A DNA stretch of 64,000 nt from Elephas maximus indicus (GCF_024166365.1 NC_064846.1:27239866-27303865), one strand, 5' to 3'; positions 22,368 through 36,897 are shown, counted from the first letter of the stretch. Notes: generated from the letters alone by a model not told the origin. Numbers and translations: made by a program.

Positions 22368-22540
22368 CACTAAACCAAAAAACCAAACCCACTGCTGTCA
22401 AGTCGATTCCGACTGATAGCAACCCTATAGGACAGAGTAGAATTGCCCCATAGAGTTTCCAAGCAGCGCCTGGCAGATTCGAACTGCTGACCTTTTGGTT
22501 AACAGCAGTAGCACTTAACCACTATACCACCAGGGTTCCC
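22368..22540 (-). mobile_element. AfroSINE, short form
   Basis: Well-preserved reverse copy with B-box complement 'gattcgaactgctgacc'. Short direct repeat CTAGGCA at 22361-22367 and 22541-22547. Confidence 0.9.
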
Positions 22541-22547
22541 CTAGGCA

Positions 22548-23849
22548 TAGTACATCTCTTTATTTAGGTCATCTGCTCTGGGTGGTGATGTAGTGGGGAG
22601 GACAATGCCAAAATCCCTCACCTTTCCTAGTCTTTGAAAAATCATAAAATTCCCATAATCACTTCATTCTGTTGCCTTAATGCATTTGGATTCCTGAAAT
22701 TCCTCACGACAATGTAAAGTACCTGAAATTGTGGGAAAAAAAATAACTACTTAATAGCCATGAACACCTTAGGACTGGGGACTTTAACCCTTGAGCTTCT
22801 TATTTAGGCTTCAGGGGACCTCTGAGCTCCCAAACATTTTATGAACATTTTACATACGTATGTGGTTTTTTTCATCCCTAAGGAGTGAGTCCATAAAAAA
22901 AAAAATTTTTTTTTTTTTTTATAGCTTACATAAAATCCTTGGATGCGAGCTGTGGCTCTCCAAAAGGCTAAGATTCGAGGACGACAGAGCATAGGACAGG
23001 GAATTTTGAATGGCAGGGGAGAAATGTACAACACTTCACTGCATTTTGTTTTGTTTTGCTTTCTGTATCTCTTTCCATCTGTGAGATTGTGTCTTCCTTG
23101 AAGGAAAGTTGTCCTCATCTGTATATCCCCAAAGCCTAGCATGGTGTCTAGCAAGAGAAGGTGTTCAGTATATGAGAGTAACCGGGACAGAGCGCAAGGG
23201 GGAGCTCGCAGTGGCGGGGACACTGAAGCACAGGGCTCTGGGTAGGTAGCTGAGGGTGAGGTGAGCATGGATAGAGAAGACAGGGACAGAAGGGTACCCA
23301 GAGAACACTTCAGGCAGTTGATGCTCAATGCCATATACCTATCATATTATTTTGGAGTCCTTCCTGATGGGAGGTAAAATCCAAGTCTAACGTTACGGCT
23401 CTTTCCTTCTTGTTTCCTAGTTAAGATGTTCTGTTCAATCAATAAAAATGAATAATTTAAATTCAATATCTCTCTGTCACTATCAATAATACTTTTGTGA
23501 GTGATGTAGCACTATGGTAATTCAATTTGTTAGTCACTGCCACACTTTTACATGACAGTCTGCTGAAGTTTTAAACTTAATTTACTCTAGGCACTTGACA
23601 TAAGTAACATCGATGGGTTTTATCTTTAAAAGTATTGATTTTTTCCATATCTCCTCTGTATTTGTGTTTATTGAATAAACAGGTGCCTGTCTGGTCAAGT
23701 AAAACTTTTTTAAGCAAAGGAAGCTTCCAACTTGGTAAGCAGACCTTTGTTGAGCAACTTAGGTTCAGAACTGTAGGTTTGGGAAAGACCTGGGATGTTA
23801 TGTTGTCTTGTCTCTTTGCCCAATTTCAAGAACAGTTTTTTTTTTTTTT
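22548..23849. other. Mostly unrecognised sequence
   Basis: Holds an A11T15 block at 22895-22920 and a stretch at 23095-23180 that resembles an L2 3' end ('tgtatatccccaaagcctag'). The 176-aa minus-strand frame at 22804-23334 has no recognisable domain; it translates the A/T block as 'KKKKKFFF'. Confidence 0.5.
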
Positions 23850-24180
23850 TTACCTAGGGCAGCAGAGTCCACTGCTGGATACTGTTGGAAAGTTCTTTAT
23901 TTTGCAACTTTAACCCATTATTGGCTTTCTTGAATTGGCCTTTCATTTATTTGAAGGGAGTTTTTATGTACCTCTAAGATTTTTCTTGTCCAAGTTAAAT
24001 ATTCCTGGTTCCTTCCACTCTTTTTTGTGTGACAGAGTTTCTAGATCGCCTCATAATTGTGTCCATTCTCCTCTGGCTGCACCCACAGTTGTTGATCTCT
24101 CTTTTAAAATATGGCACCCAGGACCAAGCACAGTACTCCTGATGTGATCTAAAGGGATTGAACTTCCCATAAAACTCATT
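23850..24180 (+). mobile_element. CR1/L3 LINE fragment
   Basis: 'tccaagttaaatattcctgg', 'tgtgacagagtttctagatc', 'ctcctctggctgcacccaca', 'aatatggcacccaggacc' and 'cacagtactcctgatgtg' follow the order of the L3/CR1 3' region. Confidence 0.75.
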
Positions 24181-24568
24181 TTAAAATGATGCTATGAAAC
24201 CATTGTGCATCTTTCTAAAAGTGAAATTAATAAACTATACATATTACTTGCCTCTTTGTTGGCCGTCTCTCTTTATTGAGAGAGGGAAGCTACACAGATG
24301 CACTGGACTCATTCTTCCATAATGAACAACTTTCATGCAAATAAAATGATCAACTTAAGTGAAACAAAAAAAAATGTGGATCCACTAACAACCATATTAT
24401 GAATAACTCAGGCCAGGTTGAGCTCCCTTGATATGAACATTCATTATACTCTTTCCGTCTTTCATAGTGAGTACTCATTATGACTGCAATTAATTATATC
24501 TTTAAGTATCTTGACATTCTGAGGTTTATAGGTTAATCGGGGGAGAGCCAGCAATTTTAATAAACTTT
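24181..24568. other. No recognised gene or repeat
   Basis: AT-rich; nothing recognised. Confidence 0.45.
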
Positions 24569-24865
24569 ATTTTTCTCATACGAATATTTCAAATATTTTT
24601 TTATTATCGCCAATCTCAAGCATTTATCAAAGTGGAGAACATAGTATAATGAACTCCCATGAACCCATCTCTCAAGTTCAGCATGCATCAATTTATTTAT
24701 GGCCATTCTAGTTCCATGTATAGAACCCCACTACCCCAAGTCCAACACATTGCATCATTTCATCTGTAAATATTACGTCGTGTATTTCTAAAAGATATGG
24801 ACTCATTTAAAAAATTTTTAACCTCACTTCCACTATCACACCTAAGAATGTAGCTGTTATCGTCA
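24569..24865. mobile_element. Probable old L1M-type 3'UTR fragment
   Basis: 'gtataatgaactcccatgaa', 'cccatctctcaagttcagca' and 'atttcatctgtaaatatt' resemble an ancient mammalian L1 3' region. Subfamily and orientation unsure. Confidence 0.4.
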
Positions 24866-25306
24866 AATTATTATTATTATTTTGTACTTTAGGTGAAAGT
24901 TTACAGCTCAAGTTAGCTTCTCATACAAATATTTATACACACATTGTTATGTGACCCTAGTTGCCATCCCTATAATGTAACCACATATTCCTCCTTTCCA
25001 TCCCCGGATTTCCCCTTGTCCATTCAACTAGCTCCTTTCCCTTTCTACCCTCTCATGTCACCTGAGGACAGGAGCTGCCCATTTAGTCTTGTGTATCTAC
25101 TTGAACTAAGAAGCACAGGGTTCATGAGTATCATTTTATGTCCTACAATCCATTCTAATCTTTGTCTGAGGAGTTGGCTTCGGTTATTGTTTTAGTTCTG
25201 GGTTAACAGACAGTCTGGGGGCCATGTCTTCTGGGTTTCCTCCAGTCCCAGTCACACCATTAAGTCTGGTCTTTTTACTAGAATTTGAGTTCTGCACCCC
25301 ACTTTT
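24866..25306 (-). mobile_element. 5'-truncated L1 3'UTR, minus strand
   Basis: Starts 'ttgtactttaggtgaaagtt' and runs through the same 3'UTR blocks seen at 1985 and 39830 ('gtctgaggagttggcttcgg', 'ttaagtctggtctttttact'). It stops near a 'ccaccagggctcc' SINE-head-like end. Confidence 0.8.
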
Positions 25307-25399
25307 CTCCTGAGCCACCAGGGCTCCTTAGCATGTGTTCATAGTATATATATATATATAAAGAAACTTCTCTCCATTTCCAGTTTTTTTACCTAAGGA

Positions 25400-25945
25400 A
25401 CAAATAATGAAATTTATAAAATTCAGTGTTGTCATCTACTAAGGCATCCATCTTTTTCTCCTTTATTCAATTGATGTGGGCAATTTAGCATTAATACATG
25501 GCTATATTTGGTGACCTAAAAGGCCATGTATTGTATAATTTCATTTATAAGGAATATCCTGAAGAGGTAAATCTATAGAATCAGAACGCAGGTTAGTGCT
25601 TACTTTGGACTGAGGGAATGGGATGATACTGGAGTGATAACTAATGTATAGGGGAGTTCTTCTTGAGGTCATGAAACTGTTCTAAAATTGACTCTGGCGA
25701 TGACGGAACATATCCGTAAATATACTAAACTAAAAACCAAACCCATTGCTGTCGAGTTGATTCTGACTCATAGAGACCCTTATAGGACAGAGTAGAACTG
25801 CCCCGAAGGGTTTCCAAGGAGTGGCTGGTGGATTCCAACTGCTGACCTTTTGGTTAGCAACCATAGCTCTTAGCCACTGCGCCACCAAATTGTACGTTTA
25901 AATGGGTGAATTGCACGGTGTGTGAATTGTATCTTCATGTAGCTT
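25400..25945 (+). mobile_element. Old L1M 3'UTR, split by a SINE
   Basis: 'gtataatttcatttataagg', 'tgaaactgttctaaaattga', 'cgtaaatatactaaac' then, after the SINE, 'aaattgtacgtttaaatggg' and 'gtgaattgtatctt'. This is the usual L1M 3' end in order. Confidence 0.75.
25730..25888 (-). mobile_element. AfroSINE, short form
   Basis: Well-preserved reverse copy inserted in the L1M 3'UTR 5' of ACTRT1; ends at 'cactgcgccacc'. Confidence 0.9.
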
Positions 25946-27713
<1,768 letters not shown>

Positions 27714-27820
27714 AGGACCGTGAGCACAACATGGGACAGCTGGAGGCCTTGGAGCACAAGGGCACCAAGGGCAAATGTATTCATCCCTCAGCATGATCTT
27801 CAATAAAGTGTGTCGCCTTT
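27714..27820 (+). terminator. ACTRT1 3'UTR with poly(A) signal
   Basis: A short 3'UTR follows the TAG. A canonical AATAAA lies at 27802-27807, 89 bases after the stop, with a GT/T-rich stretch just downstream ('gtgtgtcgccttttctgg'). This fits a compact retrogene-like transcript end. Confidence 0.75.
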
Positions 27821-28959
27821 TCTGGCAGTAGTTCATTCTGGATGGCACCAGAGTAATTTCTTACCCTGGTAGTGAATTTTAAGTGCTTCTCTTCCACCTG
27901 TCCCCTCCCATGCACCTCAGAAGTAGTCTTCTCCTGAGAAATTCTTGTGAGTTGAGCCTGTCACCTGCAGTTTATAGTCAGAGAAGCTGCCTGGGCCTCA
28001 TGCCTGGTGGCTTCATCCACCAGGGGCCCTGGAATCTGCATTGTAAACAAGTGTGTTGGGTGGTTCCAATAGACCCAGTGTCCAGGAGACAACAATCAGC
28101 AGGGGGAGCAGATGGGGATGGGGGGAGAGGAGTAGAAGCAGGATTGCTACCTTGTTCATAGGGCTCAACAAATGCTTTAGCTGGGTGGATCCTTACCATA
28201 ATAGGACTCTTGCTTTGCTTTTATGAGATTGGGCATCTAAATAGAATGGAGCTAGGCTCTTTGGCAGACAAGGAGAGGCAGGCACAAAAATCACTATTTG
28301 TTTAAGGTTCTCAGCTCTCCTGTGGGTAAGTGTATGAAGCATCACATCCTCTACTGATTATTATAGTCTTTCTGTTATTTTTATATTATTTTCAAGGGTG
28401 TTTATGGAAATATTGTTTTGGGGGTAAAATACTGGAAATATTATGTTAGAATAAATTATGCATAGTGGGAATTTTGCCACATTGATTTGTGGAATATTGT
28501 AATACTAATGGGAGAGACAGGTAAAATGCAAAGATGTCTGCATGATATAATTTTTTCATTGCAGGGGGTAAAGAAAATAGCGGCACTTTCTCACATGTAG
28601 GCATATTTATACACATTTGTGTGTATACATATGTACGTGAAGATGTGTGTTTGTGGTTAAAAAGCACATTAAGAAAAGTACAGAAGGGTACACCCTGGGG
28701 GCTTTACACGCATTGGTGGGGGAATTGGGAATGAGAGCTAATGCTGGTGGAAAAAAGAGATGAAGAGGGAAGAAAAAAATAAAAAGGAACTACACTAAAG
28801 AAATTCAGCCTTAATGGTTTTTTTGTAGATATAGACAAGCTCATTCTAAATTTTGTTTTGAATGATATATGAACTAGAATAGTAAAAATCATTTTGGAAG
28901 ATGTATACAACGGCACTGGGTTTTTTTTGGGGGGGGGGTTATATTGTTGTAGAGACCAT
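27821..28959. other. No recognised gene or repeat
   Basis: 1.1 kb downstream of ACTRT1. A weak MER5-like piece may lie near 28027-28085 ('ggaatctgcattgtaaacaa'). Otherwise nothing supported. Confidence 0.45.
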
Positions 28960-29256
28960 ACTTTTTTATTTTAAGACTTACTGTAAAGCTATAGCGTTCA
29001 GCACTGTGGTTTTGAGAAGACATAGACAAATAGATCAGGGAACACAATAGAGAGCCTAGAAATAGAACCACGCAAGTAGAGTTTATCTATTTTTCACAAA
29101 GGCACAAAGGTAATTCAATGGAGTAAGGAGAGTCTTTATAACAAATGGTGCTGAAAATTGGATATTCATATGCAAAAAAGTACCTCAACCTAAACCTCTC
29201 ACCTTATATACAAATTAACTTAAAATGGATCATTAATATACTTATAAAACATAATG
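28960..29256 (+). mobile_element. Old L1M ORF2 fragment, 5' part of a split element
   Basis: Reads as decayed ORF2 C-terminal region ('cttactgtaaagctatag', 'gggaacacaatagagagcct', 'aacaaatggtgctgaaaatt', 'ttaaaatggatcatt'). It resumes at 36898 after the younger L1. Confidence 0.85.
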
Positions 29257-30594
29257 CTTCCCAGCCAGGGAACCTTGGCGCGGGGCTTTGGACTGGGCAC
29301 AGGGGAGCTGAGCAGAACATCCTGTGAAGGTGCAATCACGGGGCGCAGCCCTACCCCCCTGAACTGACCTCGGGAGGGGGCCCAGCTGGTCAGCGCGGGT
29401 GGCGCGGCGATGCAGCTGGTGGGAGGAGAAGTCCCCGGGAGGCAGCGACTGATTTTGGAGCCAGGGAGTGCAGCGTCCCAGCCGGGGAACCTTGACGCTG
29501 GGCTTTGGACTGGCAGCGGAGGAAATGACCGTGGCTTCTGTGGGCCAGACCCTCGGGGGCAATCTCTACACAGCCAGCACACATAGGCGACATGCCCCTC
29601 AGGAATCTCAGATAAAATAGTCATCCCAAGCAAGATAAGCAACTTTGGCTATATTCCGGGGTGCTACTCTCTCCTGTTTTCTGAACCCTCCTCTCCCCTT
29701 CCAAGGCGGCTTCATTAACATTGGAATTTCCTGAGCCAGAGGGAGAACGGCTCCGGCTCCACGGCTTTTCTTTTCCCTTTTTTTTTTTGGTCTTTTCCTA
29801 ACCCATTCTTCCAGCCTGAGAGAACCAACCAAAAAAAAAACCAGGGGCCAAAAATCCTTCCCTAATTGGACTAAAAACACAGAACCAGCTCCAGCCAAGC
29901 ATATATGATCCATATCTTGGGCTTTCATCCCTACAGGGAACAAGGTGGATATTATAATGCAAAGGCATTTCTGATAAGGATCTGACTGCATTTGTTTTAG
30001 TGGATTTACTGGAAAAACAAGTTTCCCAGGTCTGATATCTCTGCTTATTCAACAGAGTCCTAACTGACCCACAACAGGGAACTGAGGGCTGAAGCTCCCC
30101 CCAGACCACCTAGCCTCTTGCCTTAGGGGTCTAAGGAGGGTGACACCTACCAATCAGTAGAGGTACTTGCATTGGGGGCCTAAGGTACAGCTGCAGAGCC
30201 CTCCCACCAAGGTGCTTTAGGGATAGAGACATACCTACCTGACTGACACTTGGGGGAAGCCTGTCAGCATCCTGCCCCCCCGGAGTGTGAACCCCAGCTA
30301 CTAATAGAATCTGGTGCACACAACTATCACCACTACTTCTCAAGGTGGATAGGTGTTAGGGTGCAGCACACACTTGATGACCCAAAATCCGATTCTACTC
30401 AAGAATAGTGAATAGACTCAGGCATATATATCTGGCAACAGCCCGAACCAGCTGGTAATAGGTCATAAGTAAGTCAAGGGCTACAACAATCAAGACAGCA
30501 CAATCTAGTAGCCCATCCACGTATATTGAAAGCAAACAAAACAAGATAAGACTCAGTGAGCAAATATAGAATAAATCCCTACAATATCTTAGTG
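29257..30594 (+). promoter_or_regulatory. L1 5'UTR with a repeated module
   Basis: GC- and CpG-rich leader of the L1, unlike the leaders at 48093 and 53885. A segment starting 'cccagcc.ggg' at 29260 recurs at 29477 (217-base spacing), sharing about 38 bases including 'ctttggactgg'. In L1s the 5'UTR holds the internal Pol II promoter. Confidence 0.7.
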
Positions 30595-31736
30595 ATGGCT
30601 CGGAGACAGCAGTCGATATCAAACCACCTAAAGAAGGACCATGACAGCTTCTACAACCCCCCAAACAAAAGAATCAAAATCTTTCAAAATGAAGATACAA
30701 TCCTGGAATTATCAGATACAGAATATAAAAAACTAATTTACAGAATGCTTCAAGACATCAGGGATGACCTCAGAAATGAAATAAGGCAAACTGCAGAAAA
30801 AGCCAAGAAACATACTGATAAAACAGTTGAAGAACTCAAAAAGATTTTTCAAGAACATAGTGGAAAAATTAAGAAGTTGCAAGAATCCATAGAGAGACAG
30901 CATGCAGAAATCGAAAAGATTAACAATAAAATTACAGAATTAGACAAAGCAATAGGAAGTCAGAGGAGCAGACTCGAGCAATTAGAATGCAGACTGGGAC
31001 ATCTGGAGGACCAGGGAATTAACACCAACATAGCTGGAAAAAAATCAGATAAAAGAATTAAAAAAAAAACAAAAACGAAGAAACCCTAAGAATCATGTGG
31101 GACTCTATCAAGAAGGATAACTTGCGTGTGATTGGAGTCCCAGAAGAGGGAGGGAGGACAGAAAACACAGAGAGAATGGTTGAGGACCTGCTGACAGAAA
31201 ACTTCCGTGACATCATGAAAGATGAAAGCATATCTATCCAAGATGCTCATCGAACCCCATTTAAGATAGATCCAAAAAGAAAAACACCAAGACATATTAT
31301 CATCAAACTTGCCAAAACCAAAGATAAAGAGGAAATTTTAAAAGCAGCCAGGGAGAAAAGAAAGGTCTCCTTCAAGGGAGAATCAATAAGAATAAGTTCA
31401 GACTACTCAGCAGAAACCATGCAGGCAAGAAGGCAATGGGATGACATATACAGAGCACTGAAGGAGAAAAACTGCCAGCCAAGGATCATATATCCAGCAA
31501 AACTCTCTCTGAAATATGAAGGCGAAATTAAGGTATTTACAGATAAACACAAGTTTAGTGAATTTGCAAAAACCAAACCAAAGTTACAAGAAATACTAAA
31601 GGAAATTGTTTGGTCAGAAAACCAACAGTATCAGATACCAGCACAACACAAGGTCACAGAACAGAACATCCTGATATCAACTCAAATAGGGAAATCACAA
31701 AAGCAAATTAAGATTAATTTAAAAAAATGCTCATAA
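30595..31736 (+). pseudogene. L1 ORF1 (RNA-binding protein), frameshifted
   Basis: Starts at the ATG of MARRQQSISN. The first part (30595-31089, 164 aa) is a long charged coiled coil, rich in Glu and Lys with IERQHAEIEKINNKI. The second part (31095-31736, 213 aa) has the RRM segment LRVIGVPEE and the C-terminal domain with YPAKLSLKYEGEIKVF. Lineup with L1 ORF1 shows the frame changes within the A-rich stretch at about 31060-31080 (the NEETLRIMWD region), so one homopolymer indel splits the gene. In L1 biology ORF1p is a trimeric nucleic-acid chaperone that coats L1 RNA. Confidence 0.92.
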
Positions 31737-32080
31737 CAGGGAATCATTGAAGTCAATATGTAAAAGATCACAATAATTAAAAAGAGGGACTAAATACAGG
31801 TGGCATAGAACTACCATCTGGAGAGTGATACAAGGCGATATAGGACAATACAAGTTAGGTTTTTACTTAGAAAAATAGGGGTAAATATTAAGGTAACCAC
31901 AAAGAGGTATAACAACTCCATAACTCAAAATAAAAACCAAGAAAAACGTAATGACTCAGCAAACATAAAGTCAAATGCTATGAAAATGAGGATCTCACAA
32001 TTTACAAAGAAAAACGTCTCAGCACAAAAAAGTAAGTGGAAAAATGAAATTGTCAACAACACACATAAAAAGGCATCTAA

Positions 32081-35000
32081 ATGACAACACTAAACACTTA
32101 TTTATCTATAATTACGCTGAATGTAAATGGACTAAATGTACCAATAAAGAGACAGAGAGTCTCAGACTGGTTAAAGAAACACGATCCGTCTATATGCTGC
32201 CTACAAGAGACACACCTTAGACTTAGAGACACAAACAAACAAACTCAAAGGATGGAAAAAAATATATCAAGCAAACAATAAGCAAAAAAGAAGAGGAGTA
32301 GCAATATTAATTTCTGACAAAATAGACTTTAAACTTAAATCCACCACAAAGGATAAAGAAGGACACTACATAATGATAAAAGGGACAATTGACCAGGAAG
32401 ATATAACCATATTAAATATTTATGCACCCAATGACAGGGCTGCAAGATACATAAATCGAATTTTAACAGAACTGAAAAATGAGATAGACACCTCCACAAT
32501 TATAGTAGGAGACTTCAACACACCTCTTTCGGAGAAGGACAGGACATCCAGTAAGAAGCTCAATAGAGACACGGAAGACCTAATTACAACAATCAACCAA
32601 CTTGACCTCATTGACTTATACGGAACTCTCCACCCAACTGCTGCAAAGTATACTTTTTTTTCTAGCGCACATGGAACATTCTCTAGAATAGACCACATAT
32701 TAGGTCATAAAAGAAACCTTTGCAGAATCCAAAACATCGAAATATTACAAAGCATCTTCTCAGACCACAAGGCAATAAAACTAGAAATCAATAACAGAAG
32801 AACTAGGGAAAAGAAGTCAAATACTTGGAAACTGAACAATACCCTCCTGAAAAAAGACTGGGTTATAGAAGACATTAAGGAGGGAATAAGGAAATTCATA
32901 GAATGCAACGACAATGAAAATACTTCCTATCAAAACCTCTGGGACGCAGCAAAAGCAGTGCTCAGAGGCCAATTTATATCGATAAATGCACACATACAAA
33001 AAGAAGAAAGAGCCAAAATCAGAGAACTGTCCCTACAACTTGAACAAATAGAAAGTGAGCAACAAAAGAATCCATCAGGCACCAGAAGAAAACAAATAAT
33101 AAAAATTAGAGCTGAACTAAATGAATTAGAGAACAGAAAAACAATTGAAAGAAGTAACAAAGCCAAAGGTGGTTCTTTGAAAAAATTAACAAAATTGATA
33201 AACCATTGGCTAGACTGACTAAAGAAATACAGGAAAGGAAACACATAACCCGAATAAGAAACGAGAAGGGCCCCACATCACAACAGACCCAACTGAAATT
33301 AAAAGAATCATATCAGATTATTACGAAAAATTGTACTCTAACAAATTTGCAAACCTAGAAGAAATGGATGAATTCCTGTAAAAACAATACTTACCTAAAC
33401 TAACACAATCAGAAGTAGAACAACTAAATAGACCCATAACAAAAACAGAGATTTGAAACGGCAATCAAAAAACTCCCAACAAAAAAAAGCCCTGGCCCGG
33501 ATGGCTATACTGCAGAGTTCTACCAAACTTTCAGAGAAGAGTTAACACTACTACTACTAAAGATATTTCAAAGCATAGAAAATGACGGAATACTACCTAA
33601 CTCATTCTATGAAGCCACCATCTCCCTGATACCAAAACCAGGTAAAGACATTACAAAAAAAGAAAATTACAGACCTATATCCCTCATGAACATAGATGCA
33701 AAAATCCTCAACAAAGTTCTAGCCAATAGAATTCAACAACATATCAAAAAAATAATTCACCACGACCAAGTGGGATTTATACCAGGTATGCAAGGCTGGT
33801 TTAATATTAGAAAAACCATTAATGTAATCCACCATATAAATAAAACAAAAGACAAAAACCACATGATCTTATCAATTGATGCAGAAAAGGCATTTGACAA
33901 AGTCCAACACCCATTTATGATAAAAACTCTCACCAAAATAGGAATTGAAGGAAAATTCCTCAGCAAAATAAAGGGCATCTATGCAAAGCCAACAGCCAAC
34001 ATCACTCTAAATGGAGAGAGCCTGAAAGCATTTCCCTTGAGAACGGGAACCAGACAAGGATGCCCTTTATCACCGCTCTTATTCAACATTGTGCTAGAAG
34101 TCCTAGCCAGAGCAATTAAGCTAGACAAAGAAATAAAGGGCATCTGGATTGGCAGGGAGGAGGTAAAATGATCTCGATTTGCAGATGACATGATCTTATA
34201 CACAGAAAACCCTAAGGAATCCTCCAGAAAACCACTGAAACTAATAGAAGAGTTTGGCAGGGTCTCAGGTTATAAGATAAACATATAAAAATCACTTGGA
34301 TTCCTCTACATCAACAAAAAGAACATCGAAGATGAAATCACCAAATCAATACCATTCACAGTAGCCCCCAAGAAGATAAAATACTTAGGAATAAATCTTA
34401 CCAAAGATGTAAAAGACCTATACAAAGAAAACTACAAAGCACTACTACAAGAAATTAAAAAGGACCTACTTAAGTGGAAAAACGTACCTTGCTCATGGAT
34501 AGGAAGACTTAACATAGTAAAAATGTCTATTCTACCAAAAGCCATCTATACATACAATGCACTTCCGATCCAAAGTCCAATGTCATTTTTTAAGGTGATA
34601 GAGAAACAAATCACCAACTTCATATGGAAGGGAAAGAAGCCTCGGATAAGCAAAGCATTACTGAAAAAGAAGAAGAAAGTGGGAGGCCTCACTCTACCTG
34701 ATTTCAGAACCTATTATACAGCCACAGTAGTCAAAACAGCCTGGTACTGGTACAACAAGAGACACATAGACCAGTGGAACAGAATTGAGAACCCAGATAT
34801 AAATCCATCCACATATGAGCAGCAGATATTTCACAAAGGCTCAGTGTCAGTTAATTGGGGAAAAGATAGTCTTTTTAACAAATGGTGCTGGCAGAACTGG
34901 ATATCCATTTGTAAAAAAATGAAACAGGACCCATACCTCACACCATGCACGAAAACTAACTCCAAGTGGATCAAAGACCGAAACATAAAGACTAAAACGA

Positions 35001-35895
35001 TAAAGATCATGGAAGAAAAAATAGGGACAACCTTAGGAGCCCTAATACAAGGCATAAACAGAATACAAAACATTACCAAAATGACGAAGAGAAACCGGAT
35101 AACTGGGAGCTCCTAAAAATCAAACACCTATGCTCATCTAAAGACTTCACCAAAAGAGTAAAAAGACCACCTACAGACTGGGAAAGAATTTTCAGCTATG
35201 ACATCTCCGACCAGCGTCTGATCTCTAAAATCTATATGATTCTGTCAAAACTCAACCACAAAAAGACAAACAACCCAATCAAGAAGTGGGCAAAGGATAT
35301 GAACACACACTTCACTAAAGAAGATATTCAGGCAGCTAACAGATACATGAGAAAATGCTCTCGATCATTAGCCATTAGAGAAATGCAAATTAAAACTACG
35401 ATGAGATTCCATCTCAGTCCAACAAGGCTGGCATTAATCCAGAAAACATAAAATAATAAATGTTGGAGAGGCTGCAGAGAGATTGGAACTCTTATACACT
35501 GCTGGTGGGAATGTAAAATGGTACAACCACTTTGAAAATCTATCTGGCGTTATCTTAAACAGTTAGAAATAGAACTACCATACAACCCAGAAATCCCACT
35601 CCTCGGAATATATCCTAGAGAAGTAAGAGCCTTCACACAAACAGATATATGCACATCCATGTTTATTGCAGCTCTGTTTACAATAGCAAAAAGCTGGAAG
35701 CAACCAAGGTGTCCATCAACGGATGAATGGTTGAATAAATTGTGGTATATTCACACAATGGAATACTACGCATCGATGAAGAACAGTGACAAATCTGTGA
35801 AACATTTCATAACATGGAGGAACCTGGAAGGCATTATGCTGAGTGAAATTAGTCAGAGGCAAAAGGACAAATATTGTATAAGACCACTATTATAA
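32081..35895 (+). pseudogene. L1 ORF2 (endonuclease-reverse transcriptase), multiply disabled
   Basis: The N-terminal AP-type endonuclease is visible: LNVNGLN and QETH near 32110-32210, GDFNTPL near 32510, RIDHILGH near 32690 and SDHKAIKLEI near 32760. The reverse transcriptase follows, with [10 protein letters not shown] near 33500, [24 protein letters not shown] and FADDM near 34180. The C-terminal region ends with MEYYASMKN and SQRQKDKY at 35895. Breaks include frameshifts near 32230 and 33160, a stop near 33379, a frameshift near 33455, a stop just before FADD at 34169, a stop near 34286, a frameshift near 35075 and a stop at 35448. The protein would nick DNA and copy L1 RNA by target-primed reverse transcription; this copy cannot. 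Confidence 0.93.
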
Positions 35896-36897
35896 GATCT
35901 TGAGAAGTAGTATAAACTGAGAAGAACACATACTTTTGTGGTTACGAGTGGGGGAGGGAGGGAGGGTGGGAGAGGGTTTTTTTACTGATTAATTAGTAGA
36001 TAAGAACTGCTTTAGGTGAAGGCAAGGACAATACTCAATATACGGAAGGTCAGCTCAACTGGGCTGGACCCAAAGCAAAGAAGTTTCTGGGATAAACTGA
36101 ATGCTTCAAAGGTTAGCGGAGCAAGGGCAGGGGTTTGGGGACCATGGTTTAAGGGGACTTCTAAGTCAATTGGCAAAATAATTCTATTATGAAAACATTC
36201 TGCATCCCACTTTGAAATGTGGCGTCTGGGGTCTTAAATGCTAAGAAGCAGCCATCTAAGATGCATCAATTGGTCTCAACCCACCTGGAGCAAAGGAGAA
36301 TGAGGAACACCAAGGTCACACGATAACTAAGAGCCCAGGAGACAGAAAGGGCCACATGAACCAGAGACCTACATCATCCTGAGACCAGAAGAACTAGATG
36401 GTGCCTGGCCACAATCGATGACTGCCCTGACAGGGAGCACAACAGAGAACCCCTGAGGGAGCAGGAGATCAGTGGGATGCAGACCCCAAATTCTCATAAA
36501 AAGACCAGACATAATGGTCTGACTGAGACTAGAGGAATCCCGGTGGTCATGGTCCCCAAACCTTCTGTTGGCCCAGGACGGGAACCATTCCCGAAGAAAA
36601 CTCATCAGACATGGAAGGGACTGGACAGTGGGTAGGAGAGAGATGCTGATGAAGAGTGAGCTAATGATATCAGGTGGACACTTGAGACTGTGTTGGCATC
36701 TCCTGTCTGGAGGGGTGTTGGGAGGATAGAGAGAGTTGGAAGCTGGCAAAATTGTCATGAAAGGAGAGACTGGAAGGGCTGACTCATTAGGGGAAGAGCA
36801 AGTGGGAGCACGGAGTAAGGTGTATATAAACTTATATGTGACAGTCTGACTTGATTTGTAAACGTTCACTTGAAGCTCAATAAAAGTTAATAAAAAA
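35896..36897 (+). other. L1 3'UTR with G-rich tract
   Basis: A 1-kb 3'UTR. At about 35949-35976 it has runs of three or more G separated by single bases, able in principle to form a G-quadruplex, a known property of mammalian L1 3'UTRs. It ends with AATAAA and an A-rich tail at 36877-36897. Confidence 0.8.

Larger units (their letters stand above)
29257..36897 (+). mobile_element. Near full-length L1 retrotransposon (dead)
   Basis: About 7.6 kb with all L1 parts in order: GC-rich 5'UTR (29257-30594), ORF1 (30595-31736), a 0.34-kb inter-ORF spacer, ORF2 (32081-35895), 3'UTR with a G-rich tract, and AATAAA plus a short A-tail at the end. It is inserted in an old L1M, whose ORF2 resumes at 36898. 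No clean target-site duplication is visible (only a loose 'aaaac..tgc' similarity). The 3'UTR matches the minus-strand copy at 1985-3252 and the short copy at 61646-61875, so these belong to one lineage. Several frameshifts and stops mean it cannot be active. Confidence 0.95.

Noticed and set aside
22804..23334. 176-aa minus-strand open frame, the second longest non-L1 frame after ACTRT1
   Set aside because: No recognisable domain, translation of the A/T block gives KKKKKFFF, part of it overlaps an L2-like stretch, and no splice or promoter context is visible.
29220..29642. 140-aa, 106-aa and 67-aa minus-strand frames
   Set aside because: They are antisense to the GC-rich 5'UTR of the L1 at 29257; no independent evidence for a gene.
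36369..36869. 166-aa minus-strand frame
   Set aside because: Antisense to the L1 3'UTR; the same sequence is present in other truncated L1 copies.
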